Position numbers and translations under genes: made by a program. Under the pieces are notes generated by a model, which worked only from the letters and a program-made list of their open reading frames with translations, had not been told where the DNA came from and did not search any database. From Opitutaceae bacterium (GTDB lineage Bacteria; Verrucomicrobiota; Verrucomicrobiia; Opitutales; Opitutaceae), in the NCBI GenBank assembly GCA_028284235.1, contig JANQSC010000054.1:248001-312000 (forward strand): a DNA stretch of 64,000 nucleotides, given 5' to 3'. Position 1 is the stretch's first letter; every line of letters starts with the position of its first letter. This document shows positions 8,722 through 17,645 of this stretch, in pieces.

Positions 8722-10296
8722 ATGAGCGGGCCGACGGATGATACCAATGTGGAAGGATCTAACGCCTCCAACGAAGCCCCTTATCCTGGATCCAAGCGGA
8801 TGCCACGCTGGAATCTGGGCGAGTTGCCGAAGCCGCCCAAAGTTGGGTTCGGTAATGTACTGGGCATGCTGGGACCCGGTTTGCTCATGGGCGCTGCGGC
8901 CATCGGCGGCGGGGAGTGGCTGCTGGGCCCGGTCTTATCGGCGAAGTACGGCGGGGCGCTGCTTTGGGTGGCGACACTGAGCATTCTTCTTCAGGTGGTT
9001 TTCAATATCGAGTGCAGTCGCTACGCCCTCTATACAGGCGAGCCGATCATGAGCGGGATGATGCGGACCTTTGTGGGCCCGGCTTTCTGGATCGGGTTCT
9101 ATCTGCTTTTCGATTTCAGCGGGTTCTTTCAATTCAAGGTATCCAGCGCTGTGGCTCCCGTTGTTGCATTGGGCACGGGAGAGATGCCTGATCCGAGCGA
9201 TGAGGGCCTGCTCAAGGCGATGAGCTACGTCATTTGGGTGTTGTTGTTGATTCCGTTGTTTATCGGCGGGAAGATTTATCGTTCCTTGAAGGTCCTGATG
9301 ACTGTAAAGCTGATTGTGGTCATCGGAGTCTTAGGCTCGATTGCGGTTTTCTATTCCTCGTGGTCCACTTGGGCGGAAATACTCCTCGGATTCTTCCAAT
9401 TCGGAAACATCCCGCTTGAAAATGGAGAGGCCGCGAACGCCTTCGTTCATTTCTGGCGAGGATTGCCTATGCCGGCGGTCGAGCTTGAAACGATTGGGTT
9501 GTTGACTGCCTTCGCTGCGATTGCCGGATGGGGTGGCCTTTCGCAGATGGCGGTGAGCAACTATACCCGCGACGAGGGTTGGGGGATGGGCGCCAAGGTG
9601 GGAGCAATCCCAAGTATGATTGGCGGCAGAGGGATAAAGCTGTCGCACGTAGGATGCGTTTTCAAAGTGACGGCTGACTCGCTCGTCCACTGGCGAGGTT
9701 GGTTGAAGCGCGTGCAGTTCGACCAAATCTGGCTCTACATTCCAACTGCGATGATTGGCGTCGCCTTGCCGAGCATGCTCTCCATTGAGTTTCTTTCGGG
9801 GGTCGAGGTCGAATCTAACGACTGGCTGATAGCTGGTATCACAGCGGACGCGGTGAGAAGCGCTATCGGCGGCGGGCTGGGGGTATTCTATTGGTACATG
9901 CTCATGATCTGCGGCTTTCTGATCCTCGTTCCCTCGACCACCGTCGGAGTCGATTCTACGGTACGTCGCTGGGTGGATACGCTTTGGACGGCCATTCCGG
10001 GACTGAGGAAATGGGACCCGTCCGATGTCAAGAAGCTTTACTTCATGATTCTGCTGTTTAAAGCGACCCTCACAATGGTGGGACTCTCGTTTGGCACTCC
10101 GGTGGACTTGCTGCTCATTTTTGGTACGCTGTCGAATTTCGCCCTGGGAGTCGTGAGCTTTCATACTTTGTATGTAAATCTGACCTTGCTTCCGAAGGAG
10201 CTGCATCCTTGCTGGGCGCAGCGGATCGGGGTTGTCGTATGCGGTATTTTCTATTTGTTTCTCGGAGGACTAATGGCCTGGATAAAATTCGCGTAG
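8722..10296 (+). CDS. Nramp-related membrane transporter without canonical metal-binding motif
   Basis: 524 residues with about eleven hydrophobic segments. The N-terminal core LGPGLLMGAAAIGGGEW aligns with TM1 of Nramp (SLC11) transporters, but the metal-binding DPGN motif is replaced by GGGE (residues 62-65). TM6 reads GWGGLSQMAVSNYTRD rather than the usual Met/Ala-containing motif. Canonical Nramps carry Mn2+/Fe2+ using the TM1 Asp and Asn, so a different cargo is likely. It sits between a dehydratase and a sulfatase (7-bp gap to the latter), which suggests an organic or sulfate-derived solute. A second member is at 26006. Family call good; cargo unknown. Confidence 0.8.
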   Translation: MSGPTDDTNVEGSNASNEAPYPGSKRMPRWNLGELPKPPKVGFGNVLGMLGPGLLMGAAAIGGGEWLLGPVLSAKYGGALLWVATLSILLQVVFNIECSRYALYTGEPIMSGMMRTFVGPAFWIGFYLLFDFSGFFQFKVSSAVAPVVALGTGEMPDPSDEGLLKAMSYVIWVLLLIPLFIGGKIYRSLKVLMTVKLIVVIGVLGSIAVFYSSWSTWAEILLGFFQFGNIPLENGEAANAFVHFWRGLPMPAVELETIGLLTAFAAIAGWGGLSQMAVSNYTRDEGWGMGAKVGAIPSMIGGRGIKLSHVGCVFKVTADSLVHWRGWLKRVQFDQIWLYIPTAMIGVALPSMLSIEFLSGVEVESNDWLIAGITADAVRSAIGGGLGVFYWYMLMICGFLILVPSTTVGVDSTVRRWVDTLWTAIPGLRKWDPSDVKKLYFMILLFKATLTMVGLSFGTPVDLLLIFGTLSNFALGVVSFHTLYVNLTLLPKELHPCWAQRIGVVVCGIFYLFLGGLMAWIKFA

Positions 10297-10303
10297 CGAG
10301 ATT

Positions 10304-11815
10304 ATGAAAGACTGTAGTCAGAATCAAACTACACGGTATTCTGTTGTTTCCCTGGCCATGGCGCTTCTGGGTTTGTTTAATTGCGCCAATGCGGAGCGGC
10401 CGAATATTCTTCTATGCGTTGCCGACGATCACAGTTACGAGCATACCTCTGCGGTAGGGGCTGAATTCGTGAAGACGCCGGCATTCGACCGAATTGCGGA
10501 ATCCGGCGTGTTGTTCAAGAACGCGTTTGCGTCGGCTCCTTCCTGCGCCCCCTCTCGAGCGGCGATTCTGATGGGCAGACCGTTTTTTCTAACTCAAAGC
10601 GCGGTGATGAATCACGGGTTCTGGCCCGTCGAAGTGGCTCCGTTTCCTAGTTTGCTGCAAGATGCCGGGTATCGGGTGGGTTTCACCGGAAAAGGCTGGG
10701 GACCCGGCCAGTACGAACGGGAGGATTTAGACAACGCGGCGGGGAACGAATACAACGATCGGAAAGCATCAGGGATTCCGTCCGGTCTGAGTTCGTCGGA
10801 CTATGCGGCCAACTTCCAAAAATTCCTTGGGGAAACGGAATCCAGCGAACCCTTCTTCTTCTGGTTTGGTCCGTCCGAGCCCCATCGCCCCATAGAGGAG
10901 GGGATCGGGGAGCGCATGGGATTGGACGTATCTAAGGTGCGTGTGCCCGACTACTATCCTGATGTAGATGTTGTTAGAAACGACATCCTAGATTATGGAT
11001 ACGAGATTCAGTACTACGATGGGTACCTCGAACGCATGTTGGAAATTCTCGAGGAAAGGGGGGAATTAGACCGCACCATCGTGCTGGCGACGAGCGACCA
11101 CGGCATGGCCTTTCCGCGCGCGAAGACCTCGGTCTACGATGCGGGCTTGCGGGTGCCGCTCGCCGTAATGTGGAAGGCATCGGTCCAAGCAGGTCGATCC
11201 GTTGACGACTTTGTGAATCTATATGATCTGGCCCCAACGCTCCTGCAGCTTGCGGGGATTGAATCGCCACGCGGCATGATAGGCCAAAGCCTGGCGCCCT
11301 TGCTCACCGCCACGGGTTCAGGGCGGATCGATCCAGAACGCGATCATTCCATCGGGGGCCTCGAGCGCCACGGCGGCGTGCGAACAGGCGGACCCGACTA
11401 TCCGAGTCGGACCTTTCGAAACAGCGCGTATCACTTTATCAAGAACTATTCCCCAGAGAATCCGCCTGCCGGTCCCCCAGTGGGCACGACCTGGCCCCGA
11501 GATGATCCAGTGGGTGGATACGGGTATGTCGATGGTTGTCCTACCAAAACGGCATTGTTTGAACTTCGCGAGGTGTATCCCACAGAATTTCAGCTGTGCT
11601 TGGAGAAACGACCGATGTACGAACTCTACGACGTAAGGACGGACCCGGATCAGGTAGACAATCTCGCCTACAAGCCAAAGTACAAAGGCATCGTAAACGA
11701 GCTAGAAACTCGAATGGAATTGGAGCTGGTCGAGATGGGCGATCCGCGGCTGACGGGAGATCCCGGCGCCTTCGAACGTGTCCGGCGACAAATTCTGGAG
11801 CGACTTGAAGAGTAA
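10304..11815 (+). CDS. Sulfatase, type I formylglycine (paralog of the 5958 gene)
   Basis: 503 residues, signal peptide (YSVVSLAMALLGLFNCANA), then NILLCVADDHS and the sulfatase signature with C81 in SCAPSRAAIL. The second metal-site segment is ATSDHGMAFPRAK, as in the 5958 gene. The two proteins align over their whole length, sharing blocks such as LTQSAVMNHG, FWFGPSEPHRP, NPPAGP and RPMYELYDVR, so they are duplicates within one operon. Starts 7 bp after the transporter, implying translational linkage. Probably a periplasmic exo-sulfatase. Why two copies are kept is unclear; a different position or anomer specificity is possible. Confidence 0.92.
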   Translation: MKDCSQNQTTRYSVVSLAMALLGLFNCANAERPNILLCVADDHSYEHTSAVGAEFVKTPAFDRIAESGVLFKNAFASAPSCAPSRAAILMGRPFFLTQSAVMNHGFWPVEVAPFPSLLQDAGYRVGFTGKGWGPGQYEREDLDNAAGNEYNDRKASGIPSGLSSSDYAANFQKFLGETESSEPFFFWFGPSEPHRPIEEGIGERMGLDVSKVRVPDYYPDVDVVRNDILDYGYEIQYYDGYLERMLEILEERGELDRTIVLATSDHGMAFPRAKTSVYDAGLRVPLAVMWKASVQAGRSVDDFVNLYDLAPTLLQLAGIESPRGMIGQSLAPLLTATGSGRIDPERDHSIGGLERHGGVRTGGPDYPSRTFRNSAYHFIKNYSPENPPAGPPVGTTWPRDDPVGGYGYVDGCPTKTALFELREVYPTEFQLCLEKRPMYELYDVRTDPDQVDNLAYKPKYKGIVNELETRMELELVEMGDPRLTGDPGAFERVRRQILERLEE

Positions 11816-12271
11816 GTGGTAGCGTTAGGGCAGTCCGTTTTGCCGAAAAGCGCTTCCCGACGAGTACGGGGTCATTGACGCCTCCTCGCTATCGTATGGA
11901 CCAGAGATCGTGGCAGGGAGGAACTGGGCTAGGTCCTCCGATCCGGGGCAGCTGAAACCTTTTTGGACAACCTAGGTCGCCGCACCTTACGGGTCACTCA
12001 CGGTCTCGAGGGATAGAGCAGTCGTGTCTTTGAAATCAAACGTCTCTATCTTCGGCTCAGAAAAGCAATCGTCTCCCCAGCAGGACGCCCTGCGATTTTA
12101 TCGACGTTGTTACAACGAGTTGTGAAGAAATGGGCTCTTCACAAGGGAGCGGTTGCTTAGCTTAATCAATGCAGCGATCGATGCTTGGTTTCGCCTGCCT
12201 GCATAAACCGATAGCGGCGCCGGGAGTGATTCGCGAGCCGTGTCCCAATCGGAAACCCTGAGAACAAGACC
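11816..12271. other. 456-bp non-coding region with nested palindromes
   Basis: No convincing gene is seen on either strand. The region contains the operator-like palindrome at 12111-12124 together with overlapping inverted repeats (12106-12116 and 12120-12144). It marks the boundary between the first sulfatase operon and the GH109-like group. Confidence 0.5.
12106..12144. promoter_or_regulatory. Candidate LacI-type operator, copy 3, with overlapping inverted repeats
   Basis: Three symmetric elements overlap: GTTGT-T-ACAAC (12106-12116), ACAAC-GA-GTTGT (12112-12123), and TTGTGAAGA/TCTTCACAA (12120-12128 with 12136-12144). The middle one shares the exact 15-mer ACAACGAGTTGTGAA with the site before the TonB receptor. 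It is about 150 bp upstream of the GH109-like gene, the same distance as at the TonB receptor. Confidence 0.5.
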
Positions 12272-13678
12272 ATGAACCGAAACGAATTCATTAAGAAAGC
12301 CCTTCTAGGAACTGCCGGAGTTGCGGTAATGAACCAGCCTTTTCGCTCCTATGCCGCGCATCACCAGTCGTCTTCCGAGATTCTGCGAAATTTCGAGGCG
12401 ATCGACAATGTAAGGATCGGTGTTGTCGGCGTCGGCAATCGGGGGAGCTCCCTGTTAAAGCAAGTTTTGCGGTTGGAGAAGTGTCAGGTGGTAGGGGTTT
12501 GCGATTTGATCCCCGCTCGGGTGGAGAGGGCCCAGCGCTGGGTGGTGGAAGCCGGTCAGGACAAGCCAGCGGGCTACTCCAAAGACGAGTACGATTACCG
12601 CAACATGTACGAGAAGGAGGACATGGACTTGATTCTCGTGATGACGCCTTGGGAGTGGCACGGGCCGATGTGTATCGACTCCATGAAGGCCGGAATTCAT
12701 TGTTCGACCGAAGTGCCCGGCGTGCAGACGATCGACGAGTGCTGGGAACTCGTCGAGCTGTCCGAAAAGACCGGGAAGCACTGCATGTGTTTGGAAAACT
12801 ATTGCTATACTCGGGAGATCATGACCGTTTACAACCTGATTCAACAGGGGCTTTTCGGTGATCCCCTGCATATCTATGCGGGCTATCAAAAGGAGTCGCT
12901 CTATTATAATTTCAATGCGGATGGTTCGCTCACGTTTTCCGGTGAGGGCGTGATGAATCATTGGGGCAATGTATACGCGAGCCACTTCGCGGGTCCGTCG
13001 GCCCAATGGCTCGGCATCAACCGCGGCGATGCCTTTGACTATCTCGTCTCCATGGGCGTGTGGGGTAAATCCTACCAGATCTATGCCGAACGCTTTTTTG
13101 GCAAGGACCATCCCTTTGTAAAAGACCCTCCCAAGATGGCGGATGTGAGCAATACCATGATCGCTACGAAGAATGGCAAATCGCTTTCGCTCATTCACGA
13201 TACGAGATTGCCGCGTCCCCTGCGTCACTATTTCCGGTTGCAGGCGTCCAACGGTATCTACGAGAATATCGAAGAGCGGGTCCATATCGGAGATCACAGC
13301 CCGGGGGATTGGTCGGTGCCGCGGGGCCTCGTCGATCAGAAAACAGGCGAGCGCTCTAAGGGCGATTATCGTCGTCGCGAGTGGGAGCCCCTTGCCAACT
13401 ATTACCAAGAGTACCAGCATATCGACTGGAAGGAGAAAGGTGAAATGGCAATGACGAGCGGCCATGGAGGCGGCGACTTCATTATGCTTTACCGGCTTGT
13501 GAGATCGATGAACCGAGGCGACTACCCGGATATCGATGTGTATGACCTCGGCGCTTGGAGCTGCATTCTTGAGACTTCCGAGGAATCCGCGCGCAACCGC
13601 AGCAAGCCGGTTGATGTGCCCGATTTCACTCGGGGCAAATGGAAAAAGCGCAAGCCCCTTGCGACTTACCTCACGTGA
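12272..13678 (+). CDS. Gfo/Idh/MocA-family protein, GH109-like (alpha-N-acetylgalactosaminidase type)
   Basis: 468 residues. The N-terminal leader NEFIKKALLGTAGVAVM resembles Tat-exported oxidoreductase leaders but has NRNEF instead of the RR pair. A Rossmann fold follows (VRIGVVGVGNRGSSLLK), with DLILVMTPWEWH and the GH109-typical segment EVPGVQTIDECWEL plus ENYCY. INRGDAFDYLVSM also matches GH109 proteins. GH109 enzymes cleave alpha-GalNAc through a transient NAD+-dependent oxidation, so this could be a glycosidase rather than a dehydrogenase. Its place among sulfatases suggests a GalNAc-type or other amino-sugar-containing glycan. GH109 assignment is by motif only. Confidence 0.8.
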   Translation: MNRNEFIKKALLGTAGVAVMNQPFRSYAAHHQSSSEILRNFEAIDNVRIGVVGVGNRGSSLLKQVLRLEKCQVVGVCDLIPARVERAQRWVVEAGQDKPAGYSKDEYDYRNMYEKEDMDLILVMTPWEWHGPMCIDSMKAGIHCSTEVPGVQTIDECWELVELSEKTGKHCMCLENYCYTREIMTVYNLIQQGLFGDPLHIYAGYQKESLYYNFNADGSLTFSGEGVMNHWGNVYASHFAGPSAQWLGINRGDAFDYLVSMGVWGKSYQIYAERFFGKDHPFVKDPPKMADVSNTMIATKNGKSLSLIHDTRLPRPLRHYFRLQASNGIYENIEERVHIGDHSPGDWSVPRGLVDQKTGERSKGDYRRREWEPLANYYQEYQHIDWKEKGEMAMTSGHGGGDFIMLYRLVRSMNRGDYPDIDVYDLGAWSCILETSEESARNRSKPVDVPDFTRGKWKKRKPLATYLT

Positions 13679-13705
13679 TCCCTGTTTACCGCTCGTACAT
13701 CTCGT

Positions 13706-14404
13706 ATGCAAATCAAGGAAGCGTTGCCCCCTCGGTTTTTAGCCGGTCTGGTCGGTGTTTCTATTCTCACAGGTTGTGTTAGCAATTCAACTACGCTGCG
13801 AGAAGAAAATCGAATTAGTGAAGTCCGATTCTACCTCTTCCTAAACCGCGACGAGTACATCATGACCAATTGGGCCGAGCCACCGCAGTTTGCCATTTGG
13901 CTGGAGAATGATCTAACCGGCGAGATCCGTACTGTGTGGGTTACTCAGGATACCGCAACAGATACCTGGGATGGGCGGGTCGGTTGTCCAGTAGCGTTGC
14001 CGTATTGGGTTAGCCGGTACGGTATTGAGCGAGGTGATGGGATTGGACCTACCAACTGGAACCCGGTGCCTGATGCGCTGACCGGACCGACTCCCGCACA
14101 CGCGCATGAATGCGTCGCGCGAATCGAGGAGGGTGAACAGTGGAGCTATTATGTGGAAGTGAATGTGTCAGGCGACTTTAGTGAGACATTCCCGCAGTAT
14201 TTCGGATTTGAGGAAGACCGATTCGGCAACGGGCAGCCTTCCATCGTATACCGTGGAGAAATCGACCTCGGAACTGGGGTAGTTACCGAGGCGAAACTCA
14301 TAGGACGTACTGAACAGGAATGGTCTGTGAGTGAGTTGAATTCCGATCTGAGCGGCCTTTCTTCTGCGCGCAACCTCATAACTCGTATTCAGGTAGCCTT
14401 ATGA
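13706..14404 (+). CDS. Putative lipoprotein of unknown function
   Basis: 232 residues. The N-terminus has a lipoprotein signal (FLAGLVGVSILTGC) with a lipobox LTGC; C24 would be lipidated. The mature part begins with an apparently beta-rich domain: VRFYLFLNRDEY, FAIWLENDLTGEIRTVWVTQ, then WSYYVEVNVSGDFSETFP. The middle segment resembles periplasmic domains that bind or sense carbohydrate or redox partners, but I do not recognise a family. It lies 28 bp after the GH109-like gene; its TGA stop at 14402-14404 overlaps an ATG at 14401. Base composition drops here relative to neighbours. Confidence 0.7.
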   Translation: MQIKEALPPRFLAGLVGVSILTGCVSNSTTLREENRISEVRFYLFLNRDEYIMTNWAEPPQFAIWLENDLTGEIRTVWVTQDTATDTWDGRVGCPVALPYWVSRYGIERGDGIGPTNWNPVPDALTGPTPAHAHECVARIEEGEQWSYYVEVNVSGDFSETFPQYFGFEEDRFGNGQPSIVYRGEIDLGTGVVTEAKLIGRTEQEWSVSELNSDLSGLSSARNLITRIQVAL

Positions 14405-14520
14405 TCCCTACGTTCGCAACTAAATCTACCAATACTTCTATAACTTGTTTCCGTGATATATGTGGCAAGAAAACAACCCGAAGTAGAAACGTTTCTAAAA
14501 CGCGCCTGATCTTTCGAAGA

Positions 14521-15873
14521 ATGTCCCCGGGTGGCTTGCGTCTTCTTTGCCTTACTTTTGTTGCGCTATTTTTTTCGGACCACTATGTGTCAGCTACCCC
14601 TCCCAGCATTATTCTAATCGTTACCGATGATCATGGATACGGGGATTTAGGCAGTTTTGGCTCTGAAGATTTGCGTACCCCAAATTTGGATGCGCTTGTC
14701 AATTCGGGCGCCAAATTAACCCATTGGTATGCGAATTCTTCCGTTTGCGCCCCTTCCCGAGCCTCTTTCATGTCGGGTAAATATCCTCACAATGCCGGGG
14801 TTCCCGATCTTTTAGCGCCGCGATCACCTGGGGTTTCTCTAAATTTGGTTACGCTGGCAGAAGCTCTTAAAACGAGCGGATACAGAACAGGCGCTGTGGG
14901 TAAATGGCATATGGGAGCCGCTGATAAATACCTCCCGAATCAGCGTGGGTTTGACGCGTTTTTTGGTCACTTGGAGGGTACGTTAGATTATTTTTCGCAT
15001 ATGTATTACCTGCCTCGAGCAAAGCGTCCCTTCCACGATCTCTGGAGAAACAACAAAGAAGTTTGGGAGGAGGGAAGTTACACGACCGATCTGTTTACTC
15101 GGGAAGCAAAGGCCTTCATTCGAAACAATTACGATCAACCGTTCTTTCTATATGTAGCGTTTAACGCCCCTCACTACCCACTTCACGTACCTCGCGCATA
15201 CCTCGAGAGGTTCAGCCATTTGGACCCGCATCGACAGAGAATTGCGGCAACGCTTGCAGTTGTGGATGAAGGAGTAGGAAAAATCACAAACCAGCTCGAG
15301 GAACTGGGAATCCGTGATGATACAGTGATATTTTTTATGGGGGACAATGGCGGATCAAATGAACCAAGGAATTTCATGTCTGGCGAGACGGATCAGTTTT
15401 TCACTGGCTCGAGTAATGGCGGCCTTAAGGGCTTTAAGGGAAGTCTATTTGAAGGTGGCATTCGAGTGCCTGCCTGTATTAGTTGGCCTGGGGTTATTGA
15501 AGCCAACACCGTGATTAATGAAATGGGGGTTGGTATGGATCTTTATCCCACATTCTTGAAATTGGCCGGAGTCGAGCTCTCGAATCATGAACTAGATGGG
15601 TTTGATGTGATGCCGATGATCAAGGATGGCGCGGAATCTCCTCATGATTTCGTCTGCTGGGAATACGTCGGTCAGTTTGCTATCAGGCGGGGCAAGTGGA
15701 AACTGGTGCTTAATGGGAAACTCGACTTTTGGAGAAAGGCTCCGGAGGTATATTTGTCGGATCTCGATATCGACCCCTATGAGACAAATAACCTGGCAAA
15801 TAAACATCCGGAAGTAGTGGAAGAACTAAAGGGAAAATTAAACGCCTGGTTTGAATCCGTAAGTTCCAACTAA
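14521..15873 (+). CDS. Sulfatase (arylsulfatase family), type I formylglycine
   Basis: 450 residues from the ATG at 14521, chosen because it gives a standard signal peptide (GLRLLCLTFVALFFSDHYVSA). An in-frame ATG at 14401 overlaps the previous stop (ATGA) but would place 40 polar, basic residues before the signal. Motifs: IILIVTDDHGYGDLG, signature VCAPSRASFMSG with C76, VGKWHMG, FNAPHYPLH, and second metal site FFMGDNGGSN. Likely periplasmic. This gene and the preceding lipoprotein are visibly AT-richer than the flanking genes, suggesting separate acquisition. Substrate not assignable. Confidence 0.9.
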   Translation: MSPGGLRLLCLTFVALFFSDHYVSATPPSIILIVTDDHGYGDLGSFGSEDLRTPNLDALVNSGAKLTHWYANSSVCAPSRASFMSGKYPHNAGVPDLLAPRSPGVSLNLVTLAEALKTSGYRTGAVGKWHMGAADKYLPNQRGFDAFFGHLEGTLDYFSHMYYLPRAKRPFHDLWRNNKEVWEEGSYTTDLFTREAKAFIRNNYDQPFFLYVAFNAPHYPLHVPRAYLERFSHLDPHRQRIAATLAVVDEGVGKITNQLEELGIRDDTVIFFMGDNGGSNEPRNFMSGETDQFFTGSSNGGLKGFKGSLFEGGIRVPACISWPGVIEANTVINEMGVGMDLYPTFLKLAGVELSNHELDGFDVMPMIKDGAESPHDFVCWEYVGQFAIRRGKWKLVLNGKLDFWRKAPEVYLSDLDIDPYETNNLANKHPEVVEELKGKLNAWFESVSSN

Positions 15874-15922
15874 TTTTGGAAATATACCGGATGGCTGTTT
15901 AAAGACTTACTCTCTGATTCCG

Positions 15923-17623
15923 ATGTTCAAGTTTTGCGACGTATTTATAGTAATGACTCTACTCCGCGATTTTGTCCTGGATGAACGATCGCGGCGTAAA
16001 ACCGCTCCTGCATTTGGCCTCATCAATTATCTCAGTCTTTTCTGTTCTCTCTTTTGCCTGATAAACCTGGATTCCGCGAACAGGCCCAACGTCGTCCTTA
16101 TTATGGCGGACGACATGGGATTTTCCGATCTGGGTTGCTATGGAGGTGAGATCGAAACGCCGCATCTCGACGCGCTCGCGGCCAATGGATTGCGCTTCAC
16201 CCAGTTTTATACGACCTCCAAGTGCGTGCCGACGCGGGCGTCCATCTTGACGGGGCTTTACCAGCACCAGGTGGGCATGGGGTGGATGGAGGGAACCAAC
16301 ATGCGGTTTCCAGGCTACGTGGGCGACCTTTATAGCAATTGCGCGACCATAGCTCAATTGTTGGAGAGAAATGGATACAGAACTTATATGACCGGCAAAT
16401 GGCACCTGACCTATTATCGCTACCATGGGCCAGATGGACCGAAACACAATTGGCCGAAGCAGAGAGGGTTCCAGGAATTCTACGGGACGATACATGGAAG
16501 CCCCGTGTACTTTAGCCTGCGCGGCCTGACTAATGGAAACCGTCAGGTTACGCCTCCCAAGGGCCTCTATTACACGGACGTAATCAGCGACCACGCGGTT
16601 CGCTACCTTCGAAAGCATCAGCAGTTTTTTCCGGATAAACCGTTCTTTATGTACGTTGCGTATACGGCTCCCCATTTTCCTCTGAAAGCGAAGCCGGAAG
16701 ACATCGAAAAGTATATAGGACGGTATCAGGACGGTTGGGAAGCGACACGGAAGGCTCGCTATGAGCGATTGATCGAGATGGGCATCATCGACAACGAGTG
16801 GGCGCTCACCGAAAAGGACGCTCCGGATTGGGATTCGCTGACCGACCAGGAGCAGACGCTGTGGGACAAGCGAATGGCCATCTACGCCGCCCAGGTCGAC
16901 TCCATGGATCAAGGGATCGGACGTATCGTCAGCGCTCTTAAGGAGACGGGCCAACTGGATAATACGCTGCTTCTATTTTTATCCGATAATGGCGCGACTG
17001 ATTACATTCCGGATGACTATCGAACAGGTATTGAGATTCTGGGGACGGATTTGTCGAGCGATTCGCAGCAGGGTCCTTGGGCCAATGTGAGCAATACGCC
17101 GTTCCGGCGCTACAAGCGCCAGTCGCATGAGGGCGGTATCGCGGCCCCGTTCATTGCGCACTGGCCAGATAGAATCAAGTCTCGCGGCGAATTGACCCAT
17201 AGCGTCGGGCATGTGATCGATATTATGCCAACGGCGCTCGAGATTGCGGGTGTGACGTATCCAGAGAAACTGGGCGATTACCCGCTTCTTCCGCTAGAAG
17301 GGAAGAGCCTCAAGAGTACTTTGTTGGGAGAAAACGAATACAAAGATCGAACGCTTTATTTCGAGCATCAAGGGAATTGGGGGATCCGTTCAGGGGATTG
17401 GAAGCTCGTATACTATGGAGCGACGGATAAACGCGAGCTCTTCAATATGGTGGACGATCGTACCGAGACGAACGATCTGATCGATATCCAGCCTGAAATC
17501 GCTGCCGAACTATTTGCGCAATGGGACGCTTGGGCGAAGCGATGCAACGTATATCCGCTGAGCAACTCCAAACCCTGGAACTACTCTCAAGATCCGTTTA
17601 AAGGAAACTACAATCTCAATTAG
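15923..17623 (+). CDS. Sulfatase (arylsulfatase family) with REP-like repeat in its 5' end
   Basis: 566 residues. Motifs: VVLIMADDMGFSDLGCYGG, signature KCVPTRASILTG with C101 (C-x-P-T-R), TGKWHLTYY, TAPHFPLKA, second metal site LFLSDNGATD, and a C-terminal block GDWKLVYYG. The start is uncertain: 15923 or the in-frame ATG at 15953. Both give an n-region of 20-30 residues before the hydrophobic segment INYLSLFCSLFCLINLDSA. The codons for ERSRRKTAPA (about residues 21-30) overlap a degenerate half copy (15989-16011) of the inverted repeat at 21030-21089. Followed after 22 bp by two SDR genes. Probably exported and active on a sulfated glycan. Confidence 0.88.
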   Translation: MFKFCDVFIVMTLLRDFVLDERSRRKTAPAFGLINYLSLFCSLFCLINLDSANRPNVVLIMADDMGFSDLGCYGGEIETPHLDALAANGLRFTQFYTTSKCVPTRASILTGLYQHQVGMGWMEGTNMRFPGYVGDLYSNCATIAQLLERNGYRTYMTGKWHLTYYRYHGPDGPKHNWPKQRGFQEFYGTIHGSPVYFSLRGLTNGNRQVTPPKGLYYTDVISDHAVRYLRKHQQFFPDKPFFMYVAYTAPHFPLKAKPEDIEKYIGRYQDGWEATRKARYERLIEMGIIDNEWALTEKDAPDWDSLTDQEQTLWDKRMAIYAAQVDSMDQGIGRIVSALKETGQLDNTLLLFLSDNGATDYIPDDYRTGIEILGTDLSSDSQQGPWANVSNTPFRRYKRQSHEGGIAAPFIAHWPDRIKSRGELTHSVGHVIDIMPTALEIAGVTYPEKLGDYPLLPLEGKSLKSTLLGENEYKDRTLYFEHQGNWGIRSGDWKLVYYGATDKRELFNMVDDRTETNDLIDIQPEIAAELFAQWDAWAKRCNVYPLSNSKPWNYSQDPFKGNYNLN

Positions 17624-17645
17624 TCTAGGCGGAACATAGAAATTT

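Noticed and set aside
12455..13711. 418-codon minus-strand frame opposite the GH109-like gene
   Set aside because: Antisense shadow; composition not protein-like and the plus-strand gene is well supported.
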